Below, one piece after another: positions 33,917 to 45,420 of a DNA stretch of 64,000 bases (position 1 is the first letter of the stretch; every line of letters starts with the position of its first letter). A program made the position numbers and the translations under genes. Where the stretch lies: positions 8,888,501 through 8,952,500 of the forward strand of contig CP126191.1 in assembly GCA_030272155.1 (NCBI GenBank), written 5' to 3'. The stretch comes from Tetradesmus obliquus (lineage: Eukaryota > Chlorophyta > Chlorophyceae > Sphaeropleales > Scenedesmaceae). The notes below the pieces were generated by a model. That model ran no database searches. It saw nothing but the letters and a program-made list of their open reading frames with translations, and was not told where the DNA came from.

Positions 33917-35336
33917 CGTGCGGTGGTCGCTGCAAGAATGAGAATCAGCATTTGCAATTCGTCGACAGATACACTAGTACTAGTGTGCTAGCGTGGTGCG
34001 CGTGACGTGGCACCATCAGAGAGGGCTGTTTTTTGCTGAGGGGAATGGTATGAGGTGGGTATCGGGTGTGTTGTACAGTGCACAGTGCTTGCCGTTATGG
34101 GTTGTCAGGCTGGGTGCCAGCTTGGGGATGAGTGACTGAACTGTCTGCTGGGTGCATTGATCTCGACACCCTGAATACTAAAATATCAGGGCCTGTAACG
34201 AGTGCAGCGTCTCTCTGCGCTCAAACTGCTGCTTCCTGACCAGCCGTTACATTGCCCAAAAGCCATGGCCTGCTTCAACCCACCCAAGACCACGCTCATT
34301 CTGTTTACTTCTTGGCTGCTGCGCACAGCCTGCAGAAGACCCTGAGAGCAGTAGCAGCCCTCCTGCAAATTGCTCAGAGCTGTACTAGCCAGCTATAGAA
34401 ACGCCCAAGTAACTACCGCGCAAAAGTTGTGGCACGCCCCCAGGCAAAGCCCAGCCCCAAGCACCACGACCGCAGCACTGCCACAGCACCACCGCAGCAA
34501 ATGCCCGCGCTGTGCACAGCCAGCTGCAGCAGTGCCATGCCGTTGCATATTTAGCTTGTACCGCAGTAGTACGGCGCCGGCCAAAACGCTTGACAAAATG
34601 CAACGTCTATTGGTTAACCTGGATTCCTATGGACTTAGCACAAAATCAGTGCTTTGGCAAAGTGTTGCAGGCCATGTTCAAGGCTGAACTCTCAGAGCAA
34701 TGATTACCGGCACAAACCGCCAACTTCCCAGCAGCATACATGCAGTGCAGTTGACGAATCACAAACCACTTTTAAAACTTGTACAACGGCGCAGCGCAGT
34801 TGGTGCAGGAGGGTCAGACAAGACCCTGCTTGCAGCATTACTGCAAAGGACGCAGACGATACATTTAAAGTGGGATGCCCCTGCTATACGTGGCATGCGG
34901 CTGTTCTCTCTTTAGTGGTCAGTATGCTGCATCAATCATAAAATGCAGGGTGAACCTGACAGACGCATCTGCAAGTGCACAGCCCATATGTACAAAGTTG
35001 GAACAGCACGCCAGCCGCTACTAGAATGCAAAAGCTGAGCTGGATTGGGCCAGTGCGCGTGGCGTAAAAGCGCTTTGCAGCGCCAACGGCTGATTCAAGT
35101 TGTAAACAGCCAGAGCCAATCAATTGATATGGATGGCATATCACAAGAAAACACATCCTTTGCAATGGGGGGACACAAAGCTGCATCATAAATGCTTGAC
35201 ACTGCACACACTGGAATCTAAGTGTTTGGTATGCTTGGTGGTGATATTGACCATATCACGAATGTCAGCAGCGATGTGCAAAACAACACATTGTCTGCAT
35301 TGTTTAACAATACAACTGCACTTGGCAGCTGTGGCG
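33917..35336. other. Convergent intergenic region between CaV and GH79
   Basis: About 1.4 kb of 3' flank for both genes, which converge here. It contains a TGTAA motif near 34195. Only short unsupported frames; no RNA gene recognised. Confidence 0.5.
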
Positions 35337-36729
35337 TCAGTGGCCGGGTTTTGTGGGCTGGCCGTCACGTGGTGCTGTGCGGCTAGCCACCGCTGACACT
35401 GGTTTGGGTTTGCTGCTGTGCATTGGGGTGCCAGCAGCTGCCACTCGTGGCGCTTGGGACGCACCAACTCGCAGTGCGCTGCCAGCACGCGCTAGCGCCG
35501 CTGTCACTCTGTCGGCTTGCGGCAACGAAGCTGCAGTAGCAGTGCTGCTTTTGGTAGCTGCACCTGGCTCGGGGGTTTGGGGTTTGCCAACACGCAGGGC
35601 GGAGACATCACCACGCCTTGCTGCTGCTGCTGCTGCTGGCTGGGCGGCTTTTGCTCCCTTGGTAGCTGCTTTAGCTGTTTCAGCCGTCACTGCCGCGGGC
35701 TTGCTAACCCGCAGTGCTGCGCTGTCTACTGGCGCAGGCGGTGTTGTGGCTTTGCTGACCAGCAGAGCTGCGCTGGCAGCTGGCACAGGCACGGTGTACA
35801 CGCAGCTACTGTTGGCCTGCGCCTGTGGCAGCAGCTGCTGCAGCTGCAGCTGTCCCTGCAGCTTCCCTGTATAGCCTGCATTTGCATAGCTCTGGCCTTG
35901 CCAGGTTATGCCGGCCTTGCCAAGCAAGCCTCCTGGGCTTAGCAGGCGAGACAAGATGGCCTGATTGCAGTACTGCTTGCCCAACTTGACGCTGACGCCG
36001 CAGCCCTGCTGCTCATCCTTGTTGATGAGTGCAACGCGCAGCTCACCCGACTTGGATTTGAGTGCCCACACCTGCGAATGCATTGTCAGCATAGGTTGCA
36101 ACATTGGCGCGTCAGCAAACGCAGCAGCAACCAGCGCTGCAAATGCCCTATCTAGTGCAGCGCAAAGCGTCAGCATGCTGCTATCAAACTGCACGTGACA
36201 GCTGTTTCGCTGCATAGAAAGCTGCCGCACTACTGCTTTCAGCGCGTGAATACTATGACCTCACAAGACGTGCTAAACAGCGCAGCTGTCAGCTATCGGC
36301 AAGCCGCGTCACACACTGCATCACCGAACCCAGAGGAAGCCCTCAACACACATCAAGCCTCACCTTGATGTTGGCTGTGCAGTTGCTGCTGGCTGGCTGC
36401 ACACGGCGGCCGCTGTCCCTCGTAACAGGTACAAATGACGTGTCAGCTGTCTTGCCGTAAGCACCAGCTGCCGCCATGGTCCAAAAGAGGTAGCCGTACC
36501 ATGGCACGTGTATGCTGGGCCATGGCACAGGCGCTGGCAGCGCTGCTGGGTTGATCTGCAGGCGGCAGCAGTTGTCTGTATGTGTATATGATGGCAAAGC
36601 AGCACGGAAATACATTCGATGGCCGCGCATGTGATGTTTGCGCGCAGCAGTGCGTGCTGCCGCACAGGGAGCAAGCTGGGATGGTGCTCACATAAAGTGA
36701 CACGCTCCAAGTACCAAGCCACACAAACT

Positions 36730-36762
<33 letters not shown>

Positions 36763-39595
36763 GCAGCAGCAGCAGCAACACCCACCTGCAGCGCAGCAAG
36801 CTCCTTGAACTCCCTCCTGGCGCCACCAGCCGTCTCATAATAGAAGTTTGTCTGTACCCCAGTATTCGGCTGACCCAGGGAGCCGTCAGGAGCGCCCCCC
36901 ACACCAAAGTGCAGGTGGAAGCCTGCTGCGCCAGCCAGTGCAAACTCAAAAAGCGCGTCAGCCACCCACAGCGTGCCAGTCATTGTGTCGCTGAGCGCGG
37001 GCCGGCCGCCGCCATACCTGCAACAGTTAGAAATGCAGCACAAGGTAAATGATTTACAAGGCACGGCAATGATGTTAGTGTGTGCCCGGATTGAGGGCAC
37101 AGCGGGTTTAGGTTGGTTTAGCAAGCATGGCAGTCAACAATTCAGCAAGGAGCAGCTGCTGCATGCCATGTGTGCGTCGAAGCAATGCAAAGTGAGTGTT
37201 TAGCACAACACGTCGTGCCTAACAAAAGGCAGTAGCGCTGCAAGACCTGACACCAACAGGCACGGCGGCACACATCAGCTGCAAGCACAGCTACGCCAGG
37301 GACCGTTACAGTTGCAGCGCTGCTGCTGCTGCTGCTGCTGCTGCTGCAGGGGCGCTCACAAGGAGTTTGTCTCGCTGACGTGCAGCGGCAGCCAGCCCTG
37401 ATTTTCCCAGCAAGCCAAGTGGTCACACTCAGTCACACTCAGCAAGCCGTCTGGTCACACTTGGTCACACTTGGTCACACTCACAAGGAGTTTGTCTCGC
37501 TGACGCGCAGCTGCAGGCTGGCGCTTGCCGCTACGCGCTGGTAGTCCCTGAACTTGCTCAAGCCAAACTGCTGCAGCTCCTCTGCCAGCAGCTGCGGGGC
37601 AGTGACTGTGGCGTTGTCGATGTAGGGGCTGCAGCAGCAGGCAGGCAAGCAAGCGCAGCAGGCCAGACTGTCAGGTTCGGCCGTCACAAGATACACCGGT
37701 GTTAACATGAAACAGTTAGGCTGTTTCGTTGTTTCTAAGGGAGCAGCCAGGCAGCATTCAGCTGCTGTGAGACCGATGGCCTAATGTGCAGTCTGCATGT
37801 GTTCTTCTAGTTCCATGCTGATTGGCCTTGCGGCAGCATTGCTGCTGCGCACAGCTTGTGCCGAGCGTTAGATTTGCTAGGATCTTGGATTCATCTGCAG
37901 CCGCCGCTCACTAGTAGTGCACGCTGGCCTCTCCCAGGTAGCATCCCTTGCCAGCCCACAGCACGTCAGCCATCCAGTTTATCGGCTGCGTGTTTACATT
38001 GCCTGTCGACAGGCGGACGACCAGCAGCAGCAGCAGCAGATGGGTGAGGCAGACTATGAGCAGCATTGCGTCGCGGGCTGTGCACGTAGCCAGCCTGAAA
38101 GCTGCTTCCTAGTCAGAGCAACACCAGCAAGTGGTAGTCAGCCGGATAGAGGCATCGCTAGCTACGAGCTGTACTGACATGTCTCGCTGCGTCTGACTGA
38201 CATGCGAGTGCACGAAATGCGCAGATGCAGCCACTGCCCGCACGCTACTGCCACATTCGAGGGTATAAGCTACACCTGCTCACCCCAGCCAGGACCTGAG
38301 AGCATCCTTTTGCCGCCTGGCAGGCTGCATGGGTTGAGCGCTGTTGCCACGGCATGGAAGTGTGCCGCATATGCCTCAAATCCCTCCTGCCACTGGCCTG
38401 TTGTTGTGTTGTAACCGCCAAGGCCTGTGGGCCAGAACTCGGGCTGCGGGGCAGCAGTGTTACATTACGACAGCAACCATGCTGGACTCAACAAAGGAGT
38501 GAGAGTATGTGACCAGCAGCCAACAGTCGGTTCATAGGGACGGCATACAGTGCAATGCAGAGCAAGCTGCAGGCAGCTGAGCAGCAATGAAAAAAGTCAA
38601 CTGTAGTGGCTGCTTTGCCTGATCTTCTGCCCTAAAACTAAAGCAACGTCCCTGTTCACATCCACTCCGTGGTTGCAATACACATCACGTGATGCGCTGC
38701 TGCAGCAGTGAACCTCTCTAGAGTGGCACTGGCACTGACGCTTGTACAGTAAGCCGCAGCAACCACTGCTTTGCAGTAAGCCTTACTGACCTCAGTGCCC
38801 ATTGTCCAGCTCATAGCCCAGCTGTGCTGCAATGCGTTGAAACCATATTGGTAGCACAGAAAGACCCTGCTTACAGCAGCAGCTGCTGCTATGCATGCAC
38901 CACCCTTGCACTGACCTCATTGCCCAGCTCATAGCCCAGCACTGTCTTGCCAAAGTGCTTCTGAGTGGCGTTGATGATCTGCCTGGACAGCGTCACAGCG
39001 TTGCTCTGCCACAGCGGCAGCCCAAATATGAACCTGCAGCAGCAGCAGCCAACACATGTCACACCCAATGCAACGGCATCCTTGTCGGTAGGCTTCTCAG
39101 CAAACCTGCCCATCCGATTCTCACAGCTGAGATGTCGGCAAGCACCGATACCATGTACCGTGCTATCGCGCCAGCCCTGTCCAGTCCACACAACCTACCA
39201 TACTTTCATCAAGCAAGGACTCTCAATTGCCCTGGCTCCGGCTCATCAAACCTAAGAAGGCACCCTGCAGCCATAAGTACCCCGCCTGCCGCAGGAACTA
39301 CTGTTTTGCAACAAGCCTCACTGTCACCGCACCTGCAGTTGGTCTGGCTCTGTAGCCGCTTCAATGCCGCCCACACCTCCTCCCCAGGAGCCTGCAGCAT
39401 CTTATCTTGGCTGGCGCCGCCCACACGGATGATCGGGGATGATGACAGCATGTTAAAGACGCTGGCCCACGCAGCCACACTTTTGGCGTTGCCGTAGTCG
39501 TAAATGCGCGTGTACTCGTGTGAAGTGGCGAGGAAGGTCTCTGGCACTGCACGGCCTGTGCGTGTGGGATCCACAGAGACACTGAGAGTGGGCCA

Positions 39596-39628
<33 letters not shown>

Positions 39629-39808
39629 TTCTGCTGCTTGCAGTTGGCGGTGGCTAGGGGCTTCAGCATTGGCAGAGCGCTGCACAGGGGCACTGTCGAT
39701 ACTGCTGCTTGTGCTGCTGCTACTGCTGTTGCTGCTGCTGTTGCCTTCAGCGCGTGACAGCAGCCACCACAGAACACTGACAGACCTGGCAGGCCCTGCA
39801 GACGGCAT
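35337..39808 (-). CDS. Secreted glycoside hydrolase family 79-like enzyme
   Basis: Eight exons: 39808-39333, 39033-38916, 38443-38284, 38002-37912, 37628-37485, 37017-36786, 36555-36364, 36071-35337; 715 aa. It begins MPSAGPARSVSVLWWLLSRA, a signal peptide, then a Ser-rich stretch. Catalytic-domain landmarks: ETFLATSHEYTRI, SSPIIRVGGASQDKML, RFIFGLPLW, LGYELGNE (acid/base Glu198), VSETNSLYGGGRPALSDT (nucleophile Glu326), VADALFEFALAGAAGFHLHFG and WYGYLFWTMAAAGAYGK. The two Glu are 128 residues apart, as expected for GH79 (heparanase and beta-glucuronidase types). After the C-terminal beta domain comes a ~120-residue Ala/Lys-rich tail with repeated ALRV(S/G)KP motifs, not typical of the family. 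Probable role: removing glucuronic acid or a related sugar from extracellular glycans (inference). Upstream GTG in frame at 39823 is not used as start. Confidence 0.85.
37355..37391 (-). repeat. Second copy of the 3' end of GH79 exon 5, with donor
   Basis: Inside intron 5, repeats the last ~30 nt of exon 5 (coding VSETNS, which includes the catalytic nucleophile) together with its GTGAG donor. The original lies at 37480-37515. Splicing exon 4 to this piece would break the frame, so it is probably a remnant. Confidence 0.75.
38786..38828 (-). repeat. Second copy of the 3' end of GH79 exon 2, with donor
   Basis: Inside intron 2, repeats the end of exon 2 (coding LGYELGNE, with the catalytic acid/base Glu) and the GTCAG donor. 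The copy reads LGYELDNGH followed by a stop, so it cannot replace the exon. Original at 38911-38947. Confidence 0.75.
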
Positions 39809-40054
39809 CAGTGCAGCAAACACGTCACATTTTGACTGGTAGAATCATCGTGAGCGGATGATATGCACGATGGTGGTTTGAGCTAGGCAACCTATGTATG
39901 GTGCAGGGAGCTTGCTAATGCAGTGCCAGATTCACCAGCTGCTGGCAATAACATGCTGCATCTGCTGAGCATGTGACCCTCACTGCAGCTTCTGAATGCT
40001 GCTGCAGTGTTGTGGGCGCCTGGTTACACACCTTGACGAGGCATGCAGTGCCCC

Positions 40055-40276
40055 TGGTTACACACCCTGGTTACACACCCTGGTTACACACCCTGGTTAC
40101 ACACCCTGGTCACACACCCTGGCCACACACCCTGGTTACACAACCTGGTTACACACCCTGGTTACACACCCTGGTCACACACCCTGGCCACACACCCTGG
40201 TTACACACCCTGGTTACACACCCTGGTTAAACACCCTGGTTACACACCCTGGTTACACACCCTGGTTACACACCTT
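40055..40276. repeat. 13-bp minisatellite, about 17 units
   Basis: Plus-strand unit CCTGGTTACACAC with single-base variants (GGTCAC, GGCCAC, AACCTGG, TTAAAC). Some variants recur in the same order, which suggests duplication of multi-unit blocks. Both ends are flanked by copies of GAGGCATGCAGTGCCCC and its join to the array (around 40030-40055 and 40276-40300). On the minus strand the unit reads GTGTGTAACCAGG, which contains a donor-like GTGTGT and a TAA. Confidence 0.92.
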
Positions 40277-41030
40277 GATGAGGCATGCAGTGCCCCCTCC
40301 TGCAGTGCCTTCCAGCTTTGCTGCAGAGCGTGCCATCTTGCAGCGGCTTGCATGTGCTGCCCTGTGCGCCGCTCGCCGTGTCCTGCTGCAAGCAGGCGGC
40401 ATCGATGCCAGAGCATGCATCTACGGCAGCAGCAGCAACAGCAGGAGCTTCAGCAGCAGCAGCGGCACATTGCACAACAGAAAAGCACGACATGCTCATA
40501 CGAGTGCTGCATGTCCTGCTGCTGCTGCTGCTGCTGCTGCTGGCATGGGCGCTGGGGCGGCACATAGCTGGCTGTGCCTGCCAGGCTGTCTTCCACACAC
40601 ATGCGCACCTCATACTCCTACCTTCCAAAACCGCATAAAAACACTGCCTGATTCTATACATACTGCCTAAGTGGCGGCGGCGGCAGCAGCAGCAGACTTG
40701 CATGAACTTACATGAGCCAGGATGTGCTTGGCGCCAAGCTGCAACCTGCTGCCACTTGTCCTCTCCGCTGCTGCTGTGGTAGGCCTCACACAACTGATTG
40801 TGATGCCCTGAGAGATTTCTACAGGCTTGTAATTGCCCGTGAGCGCGCTGCTCCCTGAATCCCGCAAACAAGCTGCCGGAAAGAAGGTTGGCAGGGCTGC
40901 AGCTGCAAGCAGCTGCTGCAGCTATTGACACCATCGCCAAGCAGACGACCGCGGCCACCAAACGCCTGCTGCTGCATTTTGAAAGTGTTTGATTACAAGA
41001 AGTAGCTGTTTGATGCTTTGCAGGCGACAT
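40266..41030 (-). CDS. Small secreted Cys-rich protein, unknown function
   Basis: Tentative two-exon model: 41030-40712 (GTAAGT donor) and 40420-40266 (acceptor GCCGTAG), 157 aa. It starts MSPAKHQTATSCNQ, then has a hydrophobic stretch LVAAVVCLAMVSIAAAAA (signal peptide or anchor). The second exon is Cys-rich: CSGIDAACLQQD, STCKPLQDGTLCSKAG, RHCRRGHCM. That spacing loosely recalls Cys-rich tails of extracellular algal proteins, but no family is assigned. The stop codon TAA lies in the first unit of the adjacent minisatellite; alternatively CAAG|GTGTGT is a donor and the gene continues. An overlapping frame in exon 1 (LTGNYKPVEISQGITI) also reads well up to the same donor, so the frame is not certain. 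Confidence 0.4.
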   Translation of the reverse strand: MSPAKHQTATSCNQTLSKCSSRRLVAAVVCLAMVSIAAAAACSCSPANLLSGSLFAGFREQRAHGQLQACRNLSGHHNQLCEAYHSSSGEDKWQQVAAWRQAHPGSCKFMQVCCCCRRRHLGSMYRIRQCFYAVLEGRSMRCACVWKTAWQAQPAMCRPSAHASSSSSSSSRTCSTRMSMSCFSVVQCAAAAAEAPAVAAAAVDACSGIDAACLQQDTASGAQGSTCKPLQDGTLCSKAGRHCRRGHCMPHQGV

Positions 41031-41539
41031 ATCGGGCGTTTGACAGGCACTCCAGGGGCCCGCTCGCAACAGCGGCCAAGCCAATGCTCTGCCTTTCAAA
41101 CCCCGGAATGCAATCTACATGGTAGCTGACAAGTGTTTCATCATAATTAAACACGTTACAGATGCCGATGTGCTTCGGGTTGACTACTGTTGCGGCTTCT
41201 AGCATATCTAATGCCGGCTTCCGGAGGTTCACTTTCCCGGTGGCTCGCAGAAAGGGGTTACAAAACGGCACGCTTGGTTTAGGACCTATGCTAAAATCCA
41301 CTCACAATCAGCTCAATAAAGTCTTCTGGGTGAGCAAGATGCTGGTCAGGCAGTCACTGCCTGAGTGCTGCCAGCTGGCAGTCCTGACCAGACTTAACGT
41401 GGCCCCAGTCATTCAAAAATGCGTTTGCCGGGTCCACTGAACTTGATGTATAAAAAATTGCAGGAAATACAACACATTTGATGGTCACGGTGCCGAAAGA
41501 CCGGCTGAAATAATGCAGCCTCGTGTTACCTAGCAGCAC
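40993..41539 (-). other. Unidentified open frames in AT-richer sequence
   Basis: Two minus-strand frames, 41301-40993 (102 aa, containing GPKPSVPFCNPFLRATGKVN and IGICNVFNYDETLVSYHVDC) and 41539-41354 (61 aa, containing DPANAFLNDWGHVKS), look more protein-like than the surrounding shadows and lie in sequence with lower GC. They could be exons of an unknown gene or a decayed one. The first overlaps the start of the small Cys-rich gene in another frame, so both cannot be right as drawn. Confidence 0.25.
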
Positions 41540-43981
41540 ATGCAGGCCAGCCGCTCAGCCAGACTGGCCACGGCACCAACGGTACCACACCCGTGTTCAA
41601 CTCAACTTCAAACCTCAGGCGCGCTGCAAACTGCTTGTGCTGCACAGCTCAACCTCACCAGATGTTTATCAAGCAAGCTCCAACAAGCCAGGCACCCAGT
41701 ATCATTGTTCTACAAATAATGCCACACAGTATACGTATACAGCTTCAACGCGATGGACTGCAATTCAAAGCCAGCAGCACATACCTACCTCTGAAAACCC
41801 TATCCATCTAACTGCCAGCTCTTAGAGTCTTGGCCTGATGGCACGCTGGCACTAGCACGACAAGGTCAACCTGCAACACAATACAGTACCAAACTAAAGA
41901 CCAACAGCAAGGCAAAGCAGCTTGCGCGGCTCTTGCCTGCATATGCAATGAAACTACAGCTGCCCCTGCCCCTGCCCACTTCCACACGCCACCAGTCCTG
42001 CACAACGCAAAACCCTACTACTAGTACAGCAAAACCCCACCAGAACGCAGTGGTCATCTCATCGAGCCTGGCACAGCCCCGGCTTGACAAGCAGCAGGTG
42101 ACCCTGCATCCACATCATGATGGGCCCAATCCATCAAGCACAGTAACGGATGACAACGCCAGGCACAGATCTAGATAATAAGATTTGCAGGTAGCAGATC
42201 AGCACCAGCAAAGCTAGCCGCCGGCATGCAATGCACTGCTGGGCACCATGACTAAGGAGACCAAATATACAGACACAATGCCTGGAAACACCACATGTTG
42301 GAACACTGTGCAGAACAGGAGCAGCTGCAGGGTACCCACGTTGCCACATGGTTCAGAACATGCAGCGAATAGGAGCAACTGCAAGTTACCCACGTTGCCC
42401 CAGTTGCAGGTGGCAGCACCGCAACCCAGTAAGCAGGCTCAGCAAGACAGAGCAGAGCCGTTGTGCTGTGTACAATGCAGGTGTGGTGTCAGCAACAATG
42501 GCAGCAGGCTAGTGGGGCGTCTTGCAGCTGTTCATTGCGAGTGTGTGCTGCCACAATGCACCTGCCACTTCCAAGTACAGATACTGGCTGTCGACTGTAC
42601 CACAAGTCAACCAGCCAAAAGTCTCATAATCCTCAACAGCAGCAGCACGACAGAGTTCATTGCAAAGCATGGACCATCAGACATCGTCAGTGCCTTTAAC
42701 GACCGGCACTACCTGACCCCACCCCGTATGAGCCTCGATGCTTCAGCTGTGATGCGCTAGTGCGCCAGAAACAAGAGCCAGCACAATAGACACACAGTAC
42801 GCCACCCGGCATGTACATCAAGCAATTGATGTACAAGCCACATGATTGATTTGATGATCAAGGGTCAAGCCAGGGCATGTATGGCGGCCATGCAACACGG
42901 CACGCCACCAAGCAGCTTGCTTGAAGCACAGCGCTCAGAAGATGCCAGCAGCAGCTGCGGCCAGAAACCTCTTGCCGCCTTGGAGCGCCAGAGTACACAC
43001 GGTCGCAGCTTTGCTCTAGCAAGCAGGAAGCGACCACATTTGACGCCATGCCAGGGCCAGCAAGCACAGCCCCCGCCAGTGATACAAGCTCAAGACCAAC
43101 ACTGATGGACTCTGCAGTCGATCAAGTAGTATGTGTGTGTCACGCAGACCCACAACTACACTTCATTCATAATTGTCATGTAATGCACATATTCACCAAG
43201 CATTTTAACAAATGTCAGTACGGTACTGCATTGCAGAAAGGCCAAACTTCCTGTCGACAGGGACATACATGCGCGGTGTGTCTCCTTTGCATGCGTGGAT
43301 CTTCCACAGAAGCCTTCAAGTAATGGAAAGAAGCCTCCCAGACTCACAGGGAAAAAGAACAAATCTGCCTTGAACGTGGTGCTTGGAACAAGTCAATGAG
43401 CGCTCTACAGAGTTGGCCGAGCAGCCAATGGCCGCTGGGCTGTGGCTGAACATGTGATGATTGCCATCGACAGCCCCACACACATGGTGTGCAATGCACA
43501 AACAGCACAGGCAGAAGGACAGGCATACAGACGCAGGCATGCGACAAAGGGGACTTAGCCGCAGAGTGGCAATGACAAGCCGCCAGATCAGCTGCAGGGA
43601 ACAACCAAGGCGCAACAAGCTGACACAGTAGTACAAAGACGGCTGCACACCTGGAACATTGCAATCGAGCAGCTCGACACCGCAGCAGTGTTTCCTCCTC
43701 TCGCTGAAACCAGGCGCAACTCAGGAGGGCCAGCCGGGCAGTCGCAGCTGCCACCAAACACGACACAGGCTGCAGCCCGCCGCACCTCCCCCACCTTCGC
43801 TCGACCTCAAAACAGGACGCCACAGGAGCGCATGAGCCATGCGCCCAAGCAGCACGCACCCCTGGCCCCACGCATCCTCAACCTACCCAGCCACAAGCAA
43901 CACAGGCAACACGCTGACGGGCCAGCCCGCCTCTGTCTGCACGCACACAGATCAGCAGTGCACACCTTTCATGCTTCACTC
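41540..43981. other. Intergenic region downstream of the receptor kinase
   Basis: About 2.4 kb with no supported gene. A short direct repeat (AGGAGCA(G/A)CTGCA followed by TACCCACGTTGCC) occurs at about 42318 and 42372. The region just below 43982 is the 3' flank of the kinase gene. Confidence 0.45.
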
Positions 43982-44480
43982 TCACAGCTGCTGCTCCGCT
44001 GCACCTGCAGCGCCGTCGCTGCTGCCACCCGACTGCCAGCCCGCCACAACTCCTTCATACACCGCGGCCACCTCATCCTGCAGCGCGTGCTCCTGCTGCT
44101 GCAGCTGCTGCAGCAGCACCACTAGCTGCTCAAAGGTGGGCCGTGCTGCTGGGTCCTCCTGCCAGCACTGCTGCGCAATGGCAGCATACGCCTGCAACCG
44201 CAAAACATGAGGCAGATACATGTGGTGATGTTGGGTGTCAGGCGGGGCTGTGTATGCTGCTGACCAAGCACAGGTGTGGCAGCCACCAGCATCTGCAATG
44301 CAGAGCACAAGTGGTCAGAGATACACGCAGCTAGCCGAGTATGTCAGCGCATGTGCGTGCAGCAAATCTGCTGAGAGTGCCCTGCTAGATACGTACAACA
44401 GGTGAGGAAAGGATCAGCTGCCCGGGGTGCGGAGCATGCAAGAGGCATGTAGCCGAGTCTGGGGAGATGTGTGCCAGCTG

Positions 44481-44512
<32 letters not shown>

Positions 44513-45078
44513 TGACAACTGCTGCTGCCGCTGCTGAAACGCTGCAGTTGGAGTGGTAGCCAAACACCACCCGCACCAGGCAGTCAGTCAATTGCACACG
44601 ACAAACAAATCAAATCATGTTTGCTAAGCTGTATTGGCACTAAACGGAAGAGTGTGGCTGCAGTTGCTTGGGCACACGGAAGCGTGTTGCCGCACCTTGG
44701 GCACCATTGGGCCAAACTGCAAGCGCTGCCCTTCCACCATGACCTTGCTCATGATCTCGCCTGCAGCAGCAGCAGCAGCAGCAGCAGCAGCGGTCAGTGC
44801 GTCAATATGCAATGGTGGCATGCAGCAGCGAGGATATGCAGCCACCAGCTGGTGCGTGTTTGCGCAGCGCTGCACACAAGGGCAGCGGCAGATACCTTTT
44901 CAAGCACTGCTTCAAGGCAGCAGCTTCTGGGTATACTGTGTGTGATGGAACCCGGATCTCGCCGTCCATGCGTACATCTCATGCATGGCAAGTAATAAAA
45001 GAAACAGTTATAACAGACGGCTGCTCACCCATCATCATGCCCTTCCAGGGGTGGGCAGCCATGACGACCTCCCACACT

Positions 45079-45111
<33 letters not shown>

Positions 45112-45385
45112 AGTACAGCGCAGCAGCAGCAGCAGCAGCAGCAGCACAATGAGGAGGCAGACATAGTACAAGCGCACAGCATGACAACAAAACACATCAA
45201 AATTAGCGCGGCACAGTACAAACACGCAGACTGCAGCCACCGCTTGGCCTAGTCATGAGATGTTTGCTTGTGCTCACATGCATTTGTTGGTGGGCAGGTA
45301 CTGAGTTTTGTTGCAGCACTCACTCATAACGCCAAAGGAGTACACATCCGCAGGCTTGCTCAGCCGGCCACTGCGCATCAGCTCT

Positions 45386-45420
<35 letters not shown>

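Noticed and set aside
37355-37391. Alternative exon 5 of GH79
   Set aside because: A CAG acceptor exists upstream, but exon 4 ends in phase 2 and the copy would need phase 0, so the frame breaks.
38786-38828. Mutually exclusive exon 2 of GH79
   Set aside because: The copy contains a stop codon and lacks the catalytic Glu.
40055-40276. CRISPR array
   Set aside because: Units are 13 bp and contiguous, with no spacers. The arrays at 56.6-57.1 kb and 61.5 kb are also plain tandem duplications.
39973-40670. Plus-strand frames with periodic LVTHPGYTPW repeats
   Set aside because: They arise from the 13-bp minisatellite, whose unit is not a multiple of three, so all frames stay open with a 13-residue period.
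43344-43871. 175-aa minus-strand frame downstream of the kinase
   Set aside because: Cys/Ala-rich without domain, splice context or repeats shared with other genes; most likely chance.
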